Source: Pyrrhoderma lamaoense | Taxonomy: Eukaryota > Basidiomycota > Agaricomycetes > Hymenochaetales > Hymenochaetaceae | Reading direction: 5' to 3' | Length of the DNA: 64,000 nucleotides | Assembly (NCBI GenBank): GCA_002794735.1 | Contig: NBAZ01000011.1 | Span: 868,001 to 932,000 of the forward strand | Shown here: one piece after another, positions 12,639 through 26,037 of the stretch | How positions within the stretch are numbered: position 1 is the first letter of the stretch | Layout: each line of letters opens with the position of its first letter | The notes under the pieces: model-generated | Database searches by the model: none | What the model was told of the DNA's origin: nothing | The model's input: the letters and a program-made list of their open reading frames with translations, nothing else | Translations under genes and position numbers: made by a program

Positions 12639-14396
12639 ATGTCACATGCGCCAGATTTTCCTGTCCCTTTGAACCAGTTCAATACATTCCAACAGGTTTT
12701 CGAATCCCAAGAAAATCTCGCTGATACACCTGCTTCTCTTCCTGTACCAAATTCTACACGATCCTTCTGGTTACATCCATCTCATGAAGTAAACCCGCTT
12801 GCAAAGGAAGGAAGTACAGGAAAATTGACGACTGAGGCCGACGTATGTATTATTGGGTCTGGTATCACCGGTGTATCAGCTGCGTACCATATCTCCAAGA
12901 GCGCTCCTGGAAAAAAGATCGTCATTCTTGAAGCACGCGACTTTTGTTAGTGGATTATCCTCTATTAAACTCGGATTTACCTCATATTCTATAGGCTCCG
13001 GGGCTACAGGAAGGAATGGCGGACATCTCACCGCCGGTAGATTTATTGGACTTGTTGACCATGTCGAGACTATGGGTCTTGATGAGGCACTCAAACAGTA
13101 TGCTTTAGAGCAACATGTTACCGACTCCATCTTACAAATTATCAAAGACAATGATCTTGATGAAGACGTTGATCTCGTTTCGGGAGGGCATCTTGATATG
13201 ATATTCTCTCCCGAGGAAGAAAAGATTGCCCATGCAGACTATAACAAGGCAAAGGAGGCTGGTATAGACTTAAGTCTTGTCAAATGGTATACCAAAGAAG
13301 AGATGCTCAAGGTAACAAAACATCTATGTTCGTAAATCAAACGAGAGTAATCAAATTAACGACAGTGCTCTAGCTTTATGGCACTCCATATCCAGCAATT
13401 TTTTATCCAGGAAATAACCTTTGGCCCCTTAAGCTTGTCACGCATATATTCAAACTTTCTAGAGCTACTTTCAGCGCTGCGGGAGGTAACTTGAACCTGC
13501 ATACGTCCACCCCTGTTCTAAAGGTGATGCCTGCTGATAATGACCGGTGGTCAGTCGTCACCCCACGTGGTTCGGTTTCATGCAGCTCTGTTCTCCATGC
13601 TACGAACGGGTATGCATCTCATCTCCTACCTTTTTACGCTGGCCCTCGTGGCATCGTCCCTGTACGCGGACAGATCCTCGCTACCAGAGCGGCTGTACCC
13701 ATTCCATCATCCGAACATGCTTCTTTTGGAGGGAATGAAGGATTTGAGTATTGGTTCATCCGCCCGTCGAAGTCAGAAAAGGATGAGAAAAATCCTTTGG
13801 CTATACTTGGAGGAGGTCGAGAGACAACGACTGGTTATGAGCTCGGGGTTTCAGATGATAGCACGATAAGTCCTGAAGCTGGAAAGACTCTGAGGAAATT
13901 TCTCCCAAGAATATATCCTGGGAGATACAATGAAGGTGATGAACCCGAGATGGAATGGGTGAGTTAATATTCTATACTACTGTTTATAATATGTGGTACT
14001 GAATATAGCTTATATATAACTACATCGTTCATAGACAGGTATTATGGGATACACTTCGATACATGATCCATTTGTAAGCATATCTTGATCTCTATATCTC
14101 CTAACGGTGAATAATGCTTGTGTCGTTTAGGTTGGACCTGTACTAAAGGACGGCGTGGAGCTGCGTGGTCAGTATATTGCTGCAGGATATACGGGTCACG
14201 GAATGCCTCGCGCTTTTGGCTGGTGAGCAGGATATTTGTTTTGTCTAAAGATTTCTAGTTACAATTTCTCTAACTCGTAAAATATAGCGCTGAAGTAGTT
14301 TCTTCGATGATCTTACATGATCTCGCAGGAAAACCTCGGAAAGCATGGTCAGCACCGGCTTGGATTCCTAGCAGATATCTCACTTGGAATCGGTGA
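12639..14396 (+). CDS. FAD-dependent oxidoreductase, DAO family
   Basis: D-amino-acid-oxidase-fold flavoprotein (DAO/GlpD/PuuB-like), probably oxidising an amino acid or amine. The start is the ATG at 12639, in good context (CAACAATG). An in-frame ATG at 12585 would add a hydrophobic extension and is an alternative. The Rossmann motif CIIGSGITG is encoded near 12850. Then come the substrate-domain exons, with SGATGRNGGHLTAG across the first intron (about 12945-12995), CSSVLHATNGYAS near 13600, and the GxGGGRETT region near 13810. The closing FAD motif AAGYTGHGMPRAFGC is interrupted by an intron near 14225. The protein ends WIPSRYLTWNR before a TGA at 14394-14396. Six exons join without frame conflict. 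No strong peroxisomal SKL-type C-terminus is present. Confidence 0.85.
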
Positions 14397-15314
14397 TTAC
14401 ACCATAGAGGAAGACTTGTTGTGCCTTTGTAACGGACTTTTCCTAGCTATTACATGCTACCAGTTTATTGTATAAGTGTTGTTCGGAACGAATAAAAAGC
14501 ATCTATTGATTTTCACACGAGGTTTTTATATCTGTGTCGGTGGCGGTCCTATAGGCGCCTGCTAGATTCACTTAGATCTCAATATATCGGTTACATGTAT
14601 ATCATTCGGCTGTCTATCCGCTAAACTTTATCTGTTTCCTACTTACCACTCATATCCTTAGATCTTGAGTGTTCAGAGTATTTGCAGTGATACCAATGCC
14701 TAGTCTACACTAGCACATCCCGACAATGTTTTATTCTGATCCGAATCAGATAAAAACCATTGTTTGAATCTGTCTTTCTAGATACAATTATTGATATTTA
14801 TAATGTTGCTCACAAGCTAGGTATCAGCTTTGTTAACTACATCCTGGCGAGCAGTAGATAGTGAGGTCGAAACAGTTATATGATGTTCATGGTTATGTCA
14901 ACTAGCTTTGTGCCTAAAAATGGCCTTACTTGAAGTAAGAAGACATCCTTTCCGGAAAAGAGATGGTATCTCCCAATGTTTGAGTTTTAAGGTTACCGGC
15001 GTCTAGCACACATATAAAGTTAGAAATTGATATAACAATCGCATCAGCTTCATTTTACTGATAATAAGCTATATAATTTAACATTACTTCATAACACGAT
15101 AGGAAAACACAATACAGAACATTGGAAACAGAAACAATGAAGGGAGATTCCTTTGAAAGCACTTGACAAAAAAAAACTAAGAAAGATAAGAGGAAAGCAT
15201 GAATAGTACAAAACAGAGTCAATGCATGCATGGAGAAAAGAGAAAGAATGGATCTGGTATGCTCATATACATCATATTGCGTTGGGGAATCGTGTCATTA
15301 CACTAGATACCGAC
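14397..15314. other. Intergenic, convergent 3' flanks
   Basis: No supported gene. AT-rich, with stops in all frames. It separates the ends of the oxidoreductase gene and the reverse-strand RG-rich protein. Confidence 0.45.
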
Positions 15315-16932
15315 TTACTCCGAAGTCTCTGTCTCTGTCTTTACGACGGGTGTTCCTGAAGTTTGGCCACGCCCACGTCCGCGACCACGACCACGACCGC
15401 TTCCACGCCCTCTCCCTCCACGACCCTTTGGGGGTGTAGCTTTTCGACTAGTGTGAGAAGGGATGGATGATGTTGGTTTTGATTTTGATTGTGCTCTGCT
15501 AGATGATTTACCAGCAGGTGGGACCGAGGAGGAAGACTTTTGTGAAGAACCAGATTTCTCCGTAGCAGAGGAGGATTGATTCAAGAGCATATCAGTTAGC
15601 TTACTTGTGCTTCGTCTAACCCGTACAGATCTTCTGACTGGCTCGTTCTCTTTTTCGACACTTGAAAGTTTGCGCTTGGAGCGCGTTGATGTTGAATCTA
15701 AGGAGCCTTTGTTTGACGACCCTTGAACAAATAACTTTTTGTCCTTAGCACCCTCGGGTGGAGGAGTAGTGCGTGAGTTCTCTCCCGACGAATGAGCATC
15801 GTTTTTCATGATTGCTTTAGAAGAACTCCTAGTCATCATAGTTCGGCCGTTGTTCAAAGGAGATTCTACTTCGGAGTTGTTACTCTCGGTGGCCGATTTT
15901 TTACTTCGTTGCCTCTTACTTTTGGATGCTTGAGGTTCATTCTTTTCTAATTCTAGTTTAATCTCTTCCAATTCATGTAGTAATTCGTTGGGTACCGGGG
16001 TATTGTCCCAGGTTTGTCCTTGGGCAAGAGCTGTTTCGAGAGCTTGATCGGCAGCGTCAAGACGGGTTCGAGCTTTAGCAAAGCTAGTGATTAGCTTAAG
16101 ATCTTCCATCGAAGGTAAAGACTCGGGTTGTGGAACCGTAGGTTTGGTGACTCCCTTAGGCGGACCAATACCATATTCACCAAGGGCAGAATATGCTTCC
16201 GCTTCAAATGCTACTCTAGCCTGGTGATATTCGTACTCTAGGTGCGATGGTCCCAGAGGGCGATATTCAGAGCGCCTTGATGAATGTCGAGTCGTGCGTG
16301 AAACCCATCCTGTAGGTGTAGCTGTTCGAGGTGGTGGAACCGCGGGAGAATTTCTCCGAGTAATAACGCGAGAATGCGATTGTAAATTAGTCTGTTGTTT
16401 CATATTATTTGTCGTAGTTGATGAGTTGACGGAGTAAGAGGTTTCCCCTAGTGATTGAGATGTAGAAGATCCAGTGGTTTCTACTTCTCCTACTGATTGA
16501 TTCAAAGACGTATTCTCGTCTACAGGATGATCCGAGGCGGGTTTACTATCTTTTTTATCCCCCCCTTCCTTGGATAATAAACCACCAGTAGTTAAGTCGT
16601 TTGATGTAGCTACTATTATTGAAGCAGACTGTGATGAAGAGGCCTGGCTGCTAGGCTGCGTACTGCTGAGATATATGTATATACAGATAACGGGTTTTTA
16701 ATTGTTTGTTAATAGTCAGTTTACTACAAAATATATAATTTTTATACTTACTTTCCGACGGCTCCAATCTCAGGAGTCTGTTCAGTTCTTTCACTTCTAT
16801 AGTCTTTGATATGTCAGTACCAAGCTTTCAAGAGTCATATGCTGATAGCTTACATTTTCTGAACCGAACTGGTAGAGACTCGATTTCGATAGTGGTTTCG
16901 GGATAATGCGTCACTGAAGAGTGTAGTGACAT
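15315..16932 (-). CDS. RG-rich, low-complexity, probably nuclear protein
   Basis: The main exon (15315 to about 16670) encodes a Ser/Thr-rich N-terminal part. A more ordered helical block follows (LEYEYHQARVAFEAEAYSAL; AKARTRLDAADQALETALAQ, near 16050-16240). Next are basic clusters (KSKRQRSKKS, STRSKRKLS) suggesting nuclear localisation, then a C-terminal run of GRG/RGRG repeats near 15370-15420 of the RNA-binding RGG type. Two small upstream exons are proposed: an ATG at 16932 (MSLHSSVTHYPETTIEIESL) and 16756-16799. They join in phase only if the T run at 16855-16858 has one more base, so the 5' end is uncertain. I do not recognise a named family; function is inferred from composition only. 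Confidence 0.6.
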
Positions 16933-17268
16933 CTCCTGCAAAGAATAAATGGACGTTCAGTTACAGCTCGCGATTAGATATGAGACTAATCATACTTTAT
17001 GACTATGAACGACCGAATTGTTGTTAAAGGATATCTTAGTTAGAAGAAAGAAAGACAGAAAGGCCGACCACTAAATATTGATGACCTTAACTTTTCTCAC
17101 GGTAACGGTCTGTAAGGTGGCTACTTGTTAATACGTAACTTGATAGGATAATGCATCATATATTTATATTGGATTATTTGTAAATTTAATTGCAACAGGA
17201 AACATTATGGACTATACAAGAGCTACTAGCGAACAACGATTCCAATGCCTTCTCGATGAAAGGAGGCA
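16933..17268. other. Short intergenic region
   Basis: Contains the putative promoter of the RG-rich protein gene and the 3' flank of TGS1. No gene seen. Confidence 0.4.
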
Positions 17269-18334
<1,066 letters not shown>

Positions 18335-18407
18335 GTCGTCTTCAAATGTCAAAGGACAGTTAAATTGAATAGGTGTTACTGTGCTTAGTAATATTATGTA
18401 ATAGTGA

Positions 18408-18554
18408 TCATATTAAATTAAAACCCGTTTTGAATAGAAAACCATGATTTCTTACTTTCGAGGTCAGAGCAGTAGGTAGTATATAGACGTAGGCTTTTCC
18501 GGTACACGAAATACCAAGTGCTTTGGCCGTAAGCACCAAGAGGTCTTCAGACAT
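18408..18554 (-). CDS. Possible small ORF or first exon upstream of TGS1
   Basis: An ATG at 18554 opens MSEDLLVLTAKALGISCTGK, followed by a good donor (AAA/GTAAGA near 18455). Read through, it gives about 48 codons ending at 18408. It lies immediately upstream of TGS1 on the same strand and could be a 5' exon of it. However, the phase does not match either AG before VTPIQFN unless one base is missing from the AAAA/TTTT run in this exon. No homologue recognised. Confidence 0.25.
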   Translation of the reverse strand: MSEDLLVLTAKALGISCTGKAYVYILPTALTSKVRNHGFLFKTGFNLI

Positions 18555-18736
18555 CGTCGATTAAGTAGCGACGCCTAAATGAGAAGACGCGGTGAACCGG
18601 AATGATTCTGGTTTTTCCGTAGGTCATTCTTGACTTATTTGAGAGGACTAGTATGTACCATTTTTACCTACTAGTTTCTAGCTCATATATCCAATATTCT
18701 CTTGTCTGAAGCAAAAATCCATCTATACTACTATAC

Positions 18737-21700
18737 ATGCCTCCAAAAAAAATACCTAAATATGCGCTGAATTGGGGGCAAGTCAAAAGACCCGATCCCG
18801 AGGACTACGTTGACGTGGGAATTCATCATGGCATTGATAAAGACCACTTCTTCTCTCTTAAATCTTCAGGAAGTGATCAACGCGTTTATGTTGTTCGAAA
18901 AAGCTGTACGCGTTGTTTGCAGACGGGTTCCATGTGTAGCCGGAGTCAAAGGTGTGCTGCTTGCAAAGACGTTGGTGTAGCCTGTCATTACCTTGATGAT
19001 GGAGAATATGAACTATGCCCGTTTATGGAAGATACAGTGCTTGAGGGCTCGGCTCACTATAATCAGAAGAGGAGCTGGACAGATACTGTTCTCCAAGATC
19101 CGTCAGCAGAGATGAAACCCATGTTAGTAGAGAATGATGCTTCAAGGGAGACTGGATTGGTATGGGATCCGTTGTTTCTCTGTTAGTATATGTATATGCT
19201 TACTCAGTCCTAGATATCACAAATATCACGGAATGCCCTGCAAGATGAAGACTCTGGGGCAATTTCTGAGGGATCTGGAAATCCCGTATCGAAGGCTCCC
19301 TATGAGACGTCTTCTCAACTACGGGGTGATGGGGAGGAAAGCCAGGAAATCCAGCCAGAGCTTGCAGTGTCGGACTCCCTTAGAAATGGTATCGATAAAA
19401 ATTACCCAACAGAAGACAAACCTCATATGGAAACATCCTTGGATCCTGATACCAATCATACTGGAATCAAGAAGAATAAAACTGGTTTAGAACAAGTTAA
19501 GAAGACTCAAATAAGGATCAAATTTAGATTACCCTGTAGGCTTCATTGATAATTTTGGCTCAATTGAGTACTAATAATACATAGATTCTGAAGAGACAGT
19601 ATGGATCAAACTGAAGCCAGAAGAACAGCAGTCGCCTTCGGGAGAGTATATGTACAAATCGCTACGATCTCCCTTCATTTGGGGCGAGGTTTGACTTTAG
19701 TTGTTGCGGAGTACCTCAACTTATACTGTTTACGAATAGAAAATTGATGACATCTTATGTGCTATCCCGAGCATGAATTCTATGGTCAACAAGGTATCCA
19801 CTACAGCCCAGGCGCCAACAATATTGATTGATAATGACATCTGGGCCGGTACGTGGACGGGCATGCAGCTACGACTAAAATCGTGAGTAGTCATCTACCT
19901 CAGGCTCGGTTATGAATCCTCGTAGATCCGAACTGAGCACAAGTAATACTATAGCAAGAGACACTTCGGGACTCCAGTGTATCGCTTACAAAAGTTCGTC
20001 TCTCAACAGAAAAACGGGAGCGATTCTCAGGGCTTTGTCCCAGTTGATAAGCCCAAAGATATTTCTTTGCTTTACGACGCTTACAATATTGGATCGCCTA
20101 TAATTGTTGTTGCTGATACTTCTTGGAGAGGCTTTGCTTATTCAGTACCCGAGAACTGCAGATACGCTGTTCTAGGTTTTTTTGACATCGATTCCTTTGA
20201 GGTTAAGCACTTAGATCGATGTACAAGTGAAGCTATCTTAGATATTCTTTTAGGTTCAGGTCGATAACTATAAACTGGTTAAATTTCCTGAAGAAGGAAA
20301 GTCACCTTGTGCATATGCTGATGTAACATGGAACCTTGTACTTGAATGGACCCCTGGCGGCCCAATGGACGGTGATATCGGCATTGATAGAGATGGGTGC
20401 CCTTCTGGATCTCCAAATAATCCATGGTGGCTAGATGAACCAAATGAACTCTATGGTTATACACAAGACTTGGATGACCAATTTCGTTTAGTGAAAGAGA
20501 GGATGGGGACTCAAGGCTCAGTGCCATTACTCTCCCCGTATTCGATGCGGATGTGTATTCTTTTACCACGTATCCTTTACGATGCAATACATTCTCCTCT
20601 GGGTCGCGAGAGTCCATCCGTACATATCTGGCTTTGTGTGAGTTGTGGGAAGCTGAATGGAACGAATTGGATAGGACGATCACCCTGCACGTTCTGCAAA
20701 GACGTGAGTGATCCTCTTCAACTAACACTAGTTTTGTACTGAGCCTAATCGAAGCACCGAAAGATCAAGGAGCCGATTACACCAAAGTTTTCTTCTGTAA
20801 TACATCCAGAATCCGTTAGAGACTACTTGCGACAATGTCCGGCTTGGGCACCAATGGTGCAAGTGCCTCCAGGAGTCAAAGTATCTACTATATAAAGAAA
20901 GAAGAATGGTATCAAGCGTTTCAGGTACTGTTTTATACACCATCAAGTGGGAAGGAACCCCATTCGCCGACCTCCTTCAAGACCAAAGCTTAATGTAAAT
21001 GGTGCTGTTGATATGATGGATCAAAGCGGACACCATGAGAAAGACGTAGATTCAGAATGTCTTGTTTCGTCTACATCGCAACTGTGCTTGAGCGATAGAA
21101 ATGACACTACATGCGATGCCAGCGAGCTGCGCGATGAAAGTAAGGTGCATAGCGATACGCTAGTTCAAGAAACGGAGTCTCTCGATCGTTCCACCAAAAC
21201 ACCTTTAACCTCTTCACTCGATCAGGTTCTTCTGTGCCTACAAACATCGTCTCTGATATAAATCCTGCGCCAGATGATTCATCCACCTTACAGGAAATGA
21301 ACGTGGTTATGCGAGATCAAGACTCGGTGATGCACCATTTGGACCCCGATACTCAGAATAAGCAGATTTTAGTCCATGTTGAAAAGCCAAGAATCTATGA
21401 AGAGCCGGTTGATACGACTCAGGAAAATGCTCAACAAAGCTCAAGTAAAAGCGTTAAAGGACCAAAAGCGGACCCAATGGACACTCGACCCGTTACCTCA
21501 ATAGACATGATTTACTTGGGGAACCGACCTGAATTGGAAGGTCCGGCTGATAATCTTTTTATGAAGATTCAAGAAGAGGTCCCAATGAGACTTGAAAAAC
21601 TTCCGCCCAAGTTTACAGGTTTAATTTTAAATTTATTTTTGAGATGTGTTTTAAAGCTGATTTATGTTTAAGGAGGAATTTTCACTTATGAAGTCGGCCA

Positions 21701-22475
21701 AACTCATCACTCAGATAGTTCTATTGAGGAAGGTTATTCAGATTGGCCATCAGCTCCTCCTATCATACATCAGGCACGGCAACTGATAGTTAATAATGGT
21801 CTCCTGTATGGAGGCCGGAAAGGGACGAAACTTATAGAAGAGTTTCAAAATCTATCCATTAAAGCTTGGCTCGGTGAGAGTCCCGTAAAGGTGAGTTGTA
21901 GAATAATGTTTTTATTATGTATCTAAATACATTCACTTAGACAAAACTATACATCGATTCACGGCTTCATGATGTCGCTTTCATGTGCCTGGGGGCCGAT
22001 CTAGACCTAGTATTCTCGCCAATTGTGACAAAAAAAGAGAAAATTGCAAATCCGAGAAGAAAATCAACAGTAACTAGAGGTTCGGATGGAGTGGTTTCGG
22101 CCATGCAGCTGGTCGCAGGAAACGGGGATGATGAACTTGATGGAGCGCAGCCGGTGAATTCACATGCAGGTGCCTTTGAGGAAAATTGGGACAAAAGCCT
22201 AGGAGAAGAACTCGTAAACAAGGAAGTTACCTCATCTCACTCCAAGGAACTGCGGATCACGCTATCGCATGGATGTACAATCTTCGTATCAGGTGGAGAA
22301 TTGAATGTGAGAACAACCCATCAATTCCATTAACGCATCTGACAAGATGTTCTGATATTCAAACTTCTTTCGATCCGTGATTAAGGTGAATATCATTCGT
22401 TCAGAGTTTGCTATATGTATGTGTTGTTTCTATTTTTGTGTTATTTTTATATCGAATTTAACCTGGCCTCTCTAG
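18737..22475 (+). CDS. Cysteine-rich protein: Zn2Cys6-spaced cluster, zinc ribbon, possible degenerate AlkB-like C-terminus
   Basis: Start ATG at 18737. Cysteines at residues 57, 60, 67, 73, 76 and 83 have spacing Cx2Cx6Cx5Cx2Cx6C, which matches the fungal Zn2Cys6 binuclear cluster. Later exons carry FAYSVPENCRYAVLGFF (near 20150) and a second metal-site candidate, CxxC-x13-CxxC (CVSCGKLNG...CTFCK, 20637-20700). The C-terminal half follows (GGIFTYEVGQTHHSD near 21690; DVAFMCLGADLDLVFSP near 21980; LSHGCTIFVSGGELN near 22300). This order (CRYAVLGFF, zinc ribbon, FTY.., LSLG-like strand, HGD-like strand) reminds me of a basidiomycete family with an AlkB-type dioxygenase-like C-terminus, but an HDD/HxD iron-binding motif is not evident. 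At least ten exons. The last exon is uncertain: read through, it stops at 22333; with an intron 22306-22385 it stops at 22475. Confidence 0.6.
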
Positions 22476-22788
22476 TACTGCATTTACACCATTAATAAAA
22501 ACTTTTCATTTTAAGACTACAAGAAAATTGTAACTGAGATAAATCATTCTTGAGTTTGGTTAGTTGATATTTTGTTTCAATGCAGCTGAACCGTTTCTTG
22601 TAATAAATTATTGTTGGATGATGTCATACCAGACAAGTGAGCGAAAGAATGACCTGTGACATCATCAGCATTTTCAACATATGTTGACAACGTCCTCAAG
22701 ATCGTCGGCGACGGCCCCGACTCCCAAATGGGCGCTGCGTTTTTCGATGCACCTACTGGGGCGGTCATGGATCGCGTTTCGTCATATG

Positions 22789-22845
22789 TGACGTCTGGGC
22801 TATTCCTCAGATATTTCTCACTGAATAGCAATCCCGCATATATAA
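22789..22845 (+). promoter_or_regulatory. CRE-like element and TATA box upstream of the CsbD-like gene
   Basis: TGACGTCT at 22789-22796 resembles the ATF/CREB half-palindrome, and another TGACATCATC lies near 22657-22668. TATATAA at 22839-22845 is about 105 bp before the ATG at 22950, a plausible TATA position. A stress-regulated promoter would fit a CsbD-family gene. This is inferred from sequence only. Confidence 0.45.
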
Positions 22846-22949
22846 GGGCGGTTTAAATCGTAGTCCCTTCACCATCAAATCTCAAACAGTTAATCTCTTG
22901 ATACACTTCAAACCGTTTTACGCACCTTCTCACGTCTTTAAATACCACA

Positions 22950-23317
22950 ATGTCCGGATCAGACTCGCAACCCAGCCAATACAACGGCCAATACCACTCC
23001 ATCAAAGGCAACCTTGTTGAAGCCGTTGGCAATGCCACAGGTGCACAATCATGGATCGAGTCAGGAAAGAAGGAACATGCAGAGGGAGAAGCAGAGCAGA
23101 CTGCCGCACAGGCCCGTGACTACGCAGATGGTGTAATGGACCGTTTTAAAGGGAAGAAAGATGCGGTTGTCGGTGCCATGTTTGACGACAAAGAACAACA
23201 GATCAAAGGTACGTTTCAGCGGTATCTTGCAACAGCTATGATTAATAGTCGATTATTTTGTGCTCAGGCAACGTACAGCATGATGCTGGCAAAGCGCAGC
23301 AGAAAGCCAACGAATAA
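22950..23317 (+). CDS. CsbD-like stress-response protein
   Basis: A small hydrophilic protein of about 102 residues in two exons. The intron is 23209-23267 (GTACGT ... CTCAG). The first part (QYHSIKGNLVEAVGNATGA) is followed by an Ala/Glu/Gln-rich helical region (GEAEQTAAQARDYADG). Then MDRFKGKKDAVVGAMFDDKE resembles CsbD repeats (K-G-K/D-x-V-x-G). It ends NVQHDAGKAQQKANE at a TAA at 23315-23317. CsbD-like proteins are abundant general stress proteins; fungal ones are soluble and of unknown molecular role. The ATG is preceded by CACA, a good context. The upstream TATA and CRE-like site suggest regulated, strong expression. Confidence 0.85.
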
Positions 23318-24085
23318 TCAATCCTTCGCACTTTTTTCTCTCCGGTTTTCTTTAGTTTCTTCTTTTTGAGATGCAATACAACGCCAGTCAAACACCGCAA
23401 TGTATGTAAATATAACTAGACACTATAAATGGATGTATTTGTGATGCATGTCACGCCGCGAGCTGGAGATCACCGCTTTCTTTAAGAACGATCTACTTTG
23501 TGTGACATAATTAAGAACTGAATGTTTACTCCATCAATATCACCATTATTAAACTCGGTTAAGCGTATAATCAAATCTAGGATTGCTCTCTTCGTTCAGA
23601 ATATCTCAAAAGATGTTTCTCGAGACTGTCTTGTGATCTAAATTATCATGTAAATTGAAGAAACCATAGTTACTTGGGATGCTTCAGTCTTACACAGGTA
23701 AGTGACAGAAGTAGCGTTAGCGATTATGCTCCTTCGATACTAATAAAACAGTTATTCTCCCGATTACAATAATCTTTGGGCGCATAAAACCAGATCTCGT
23801 AAGACAGGATCTGCGAATAGGAGGACTGGGCTTACACGATCACTCTCAATTTACAGGCTTTATACATACCTTGTGTCGACACCTTGTGAATTTATAGCCC
23901 AGGAACCGTCAAGATGACTTTGTATGATGTCGACAATCCGCGACAGTTGGGCTGTGGGTCTTAAAGTAGAAGAGGATGATTCCCGTGATGATTTGACTCC
24001 GGAAACCTGCTAGCGCCCTTAAAAGGGCTTGTAATAGCCACATTAAATTGTCGAAGTATCCAAACCCCAAGACTGCTAACGAACA
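23318..24085. other. Intergenic, promoter of phosphatase 1
   Basis: No supported gene. It contains the 3' flank of the CsbD-like gene and the upstream region of the first histidine acid phosphatase. Confidence 0.45.
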
Positions 24086-26037
24086 ATGACCCTCTGCTCG
24101 GCCTTACTGTTTCTAACTCTATCGCATGCTATCACCCTCTCTGTATACTGTATGCCTACAGACGTGATAGATCATTTAGGAAATATTTCTCCATTCCATG
24201 AGCCCCAACCGGCAACAGGCTTTGCTGGAGGGCCTGGTACAGGGATGGCAGATGACTGCTCTCTAGTACAAGTTCAACTTGTGAGATCTTCGGCTTGTAT
24301 ACAAATTGACAGCTCCTGACACTTATTTCCCAATAGATGCACCGACACGGATCTCGACTACCACAGACAGACGAACTAGCATTTATAACCGATCTTTCAG
24401 ATCACCTCAACGATCCAAGTGTTACATCTATCCTAGACTCTCTTTCCCTACCCTCAGAGTGGAATTTTATTCAAGGACCAAATAGGTGGCAAAACGTTCT
24501 TGGACACGATGATCTCACAAGTATCGGAAAAGAGGAATGTTTTAACCACGGTGTTCAGTGCGTTATGAGAACATTCATGTCCACGATTATTTTTCCAGGA
24601 CTCACGTTAATTATAGACTTCGAAACGCTTACCCGACCATGCCTTTTAAGGACATTTTAGCAGGCGACGTGGATCGCGTATGTGGCTTCCCTTTTTTTTG
24701 ATTGACTCATACCCTATATTTTTATATACGTATTTACGGATCAAAACAGGTCGTTGAATGTGCGATGGAATTTCGCGAGGGAATGTTTGGTGCTTCCGCA
24801 AATAGCACATCAACACTATCAATAGTTGAGGAGAACAACGTCACAATCTCATCAAGTGAGTCTGAGGACATAGCCTCAGTGCGTACCGAGCTCATATCCC
24901 CTTCCCTCCTTTAATCATTTCAGTCTCTCCTTGGGAAACCTGTCCGTTGTGGACTGAAGCATTCGCCAACTCTGGCGAGGGTTCTGTCAGTGAATGGGAT
25001 AGCGACTACTTACCATCAATCACAGAGCGCCTAAACTCTATACTTTCTCCTGTCCAACTAACCAATGATGAGGTACGTCGGGGACCTAAATTCTTAAGAG
25101 TATTACTAATTTGATCTTCATAGGTACACGGTGCCCTGTTTGCTTGTGCCTATGAATTGGCAGCTTTTGCAAATATGACATGGTGCAATGTTTTTAATCA
25201 GGATGAGATCGAGGATTTTGAATATGAGTAAGGACTTGTGGATCTTCTCTTACATTTTTCAAATATTTACACGTAAATTAGGAACGACCTCTTGCTGAGA
25301 CAGGGCTTTGGATATGGTCTACCTAATAATATGGGACAAGTCCTAGGGTAAACCATATATTTTCTTTTTAAGGGGAGATTAATCAATATCTTTGACCTGA
25401 TTCAGGTCATTGTTTGTTGACAATCTTGTAACCCGGTGTGTGCTCTATTATCGAGTTCTCATACCAGACCCAGAAAGCTGACTATCATACCACCTATGTA
25501 GACTAGTCGACGCAACTGCACCAAAAACATTTTTAGAATTTGGACACGATACTACAATTGACATTGCTCTCACTGGCCTGGGACTTGCAAAGTAAAACTC
25601 GGTTTATATTAATTAGTGTGGTAAGACGTACTTATTTTTTCTTGTCGCAGAGACCAGTCATATCCTGTTGATGGCCCCATTAACTCCACACGGCTGTGGA
25701 GAACATCGAACCAGGTACCTTTTGCAGCTATGATGGTCTGGGAAAAATGGAACTGTGGGCGATCGTAAGTGCATATGATGCCGAACATTGTTTATGCGCG
25801 TTTTGTGAAGGAATAATGTACTGATAATCTTCGCAACAATTCCTTTATTGTAGAACACAAATCCGTCTTTTATTAAATAACGAGCCTTTCTCACTGGCAC
25901 CAATCTGCCCGATAGATGAGACTACCGGAGCTTGTGAATTGATAGCATTTCTCATGTCTCCAGTTGTAGAAAAGACCCATAGCATCACCTGGGGAGATTC
26001 TACATGGAATTCTACTTGCGGAAATCCTGGATTTTGA
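24086..26037 (+). CDS. Secreted histidine acid phosphatase, phytase-like (paralogue 1)
   Basis: Histidine phosphatase superfamily, branch 2 (acid phosphatase/phytase/MINPP type). It hydrolyses phosphomonoesters outside the cell or in the vacuole through a phosphohistidine. The ATG at 24086 begins a hydrophobic signal peptide (LCSALLFLTLSHAI). The catalytic RHGxR motif is MHRHGSRLP at 24337, reached after an intron that follows QVQL. The proton-donor HD is in EFGHDTTID near 25545. SPWETCPLW, HGALFACAYELA and the C-terminal TWGDSTWNSTCGNPGF (stop 26035-26037) add conserved cysteines likely to form disulfides. About 11 exons with no frame conflict. It is a close paralogue of the reverse-strand gene at 27727-29832, with which it is convergent. 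Confidence 0.88.

Noticed and set aside
22656..22856. 66-codon ORF before the CsbD-like gene
   Set aside because: It begins with GTG, overlaps the promoter elements and TATA box, and has a competing reverse ORF.
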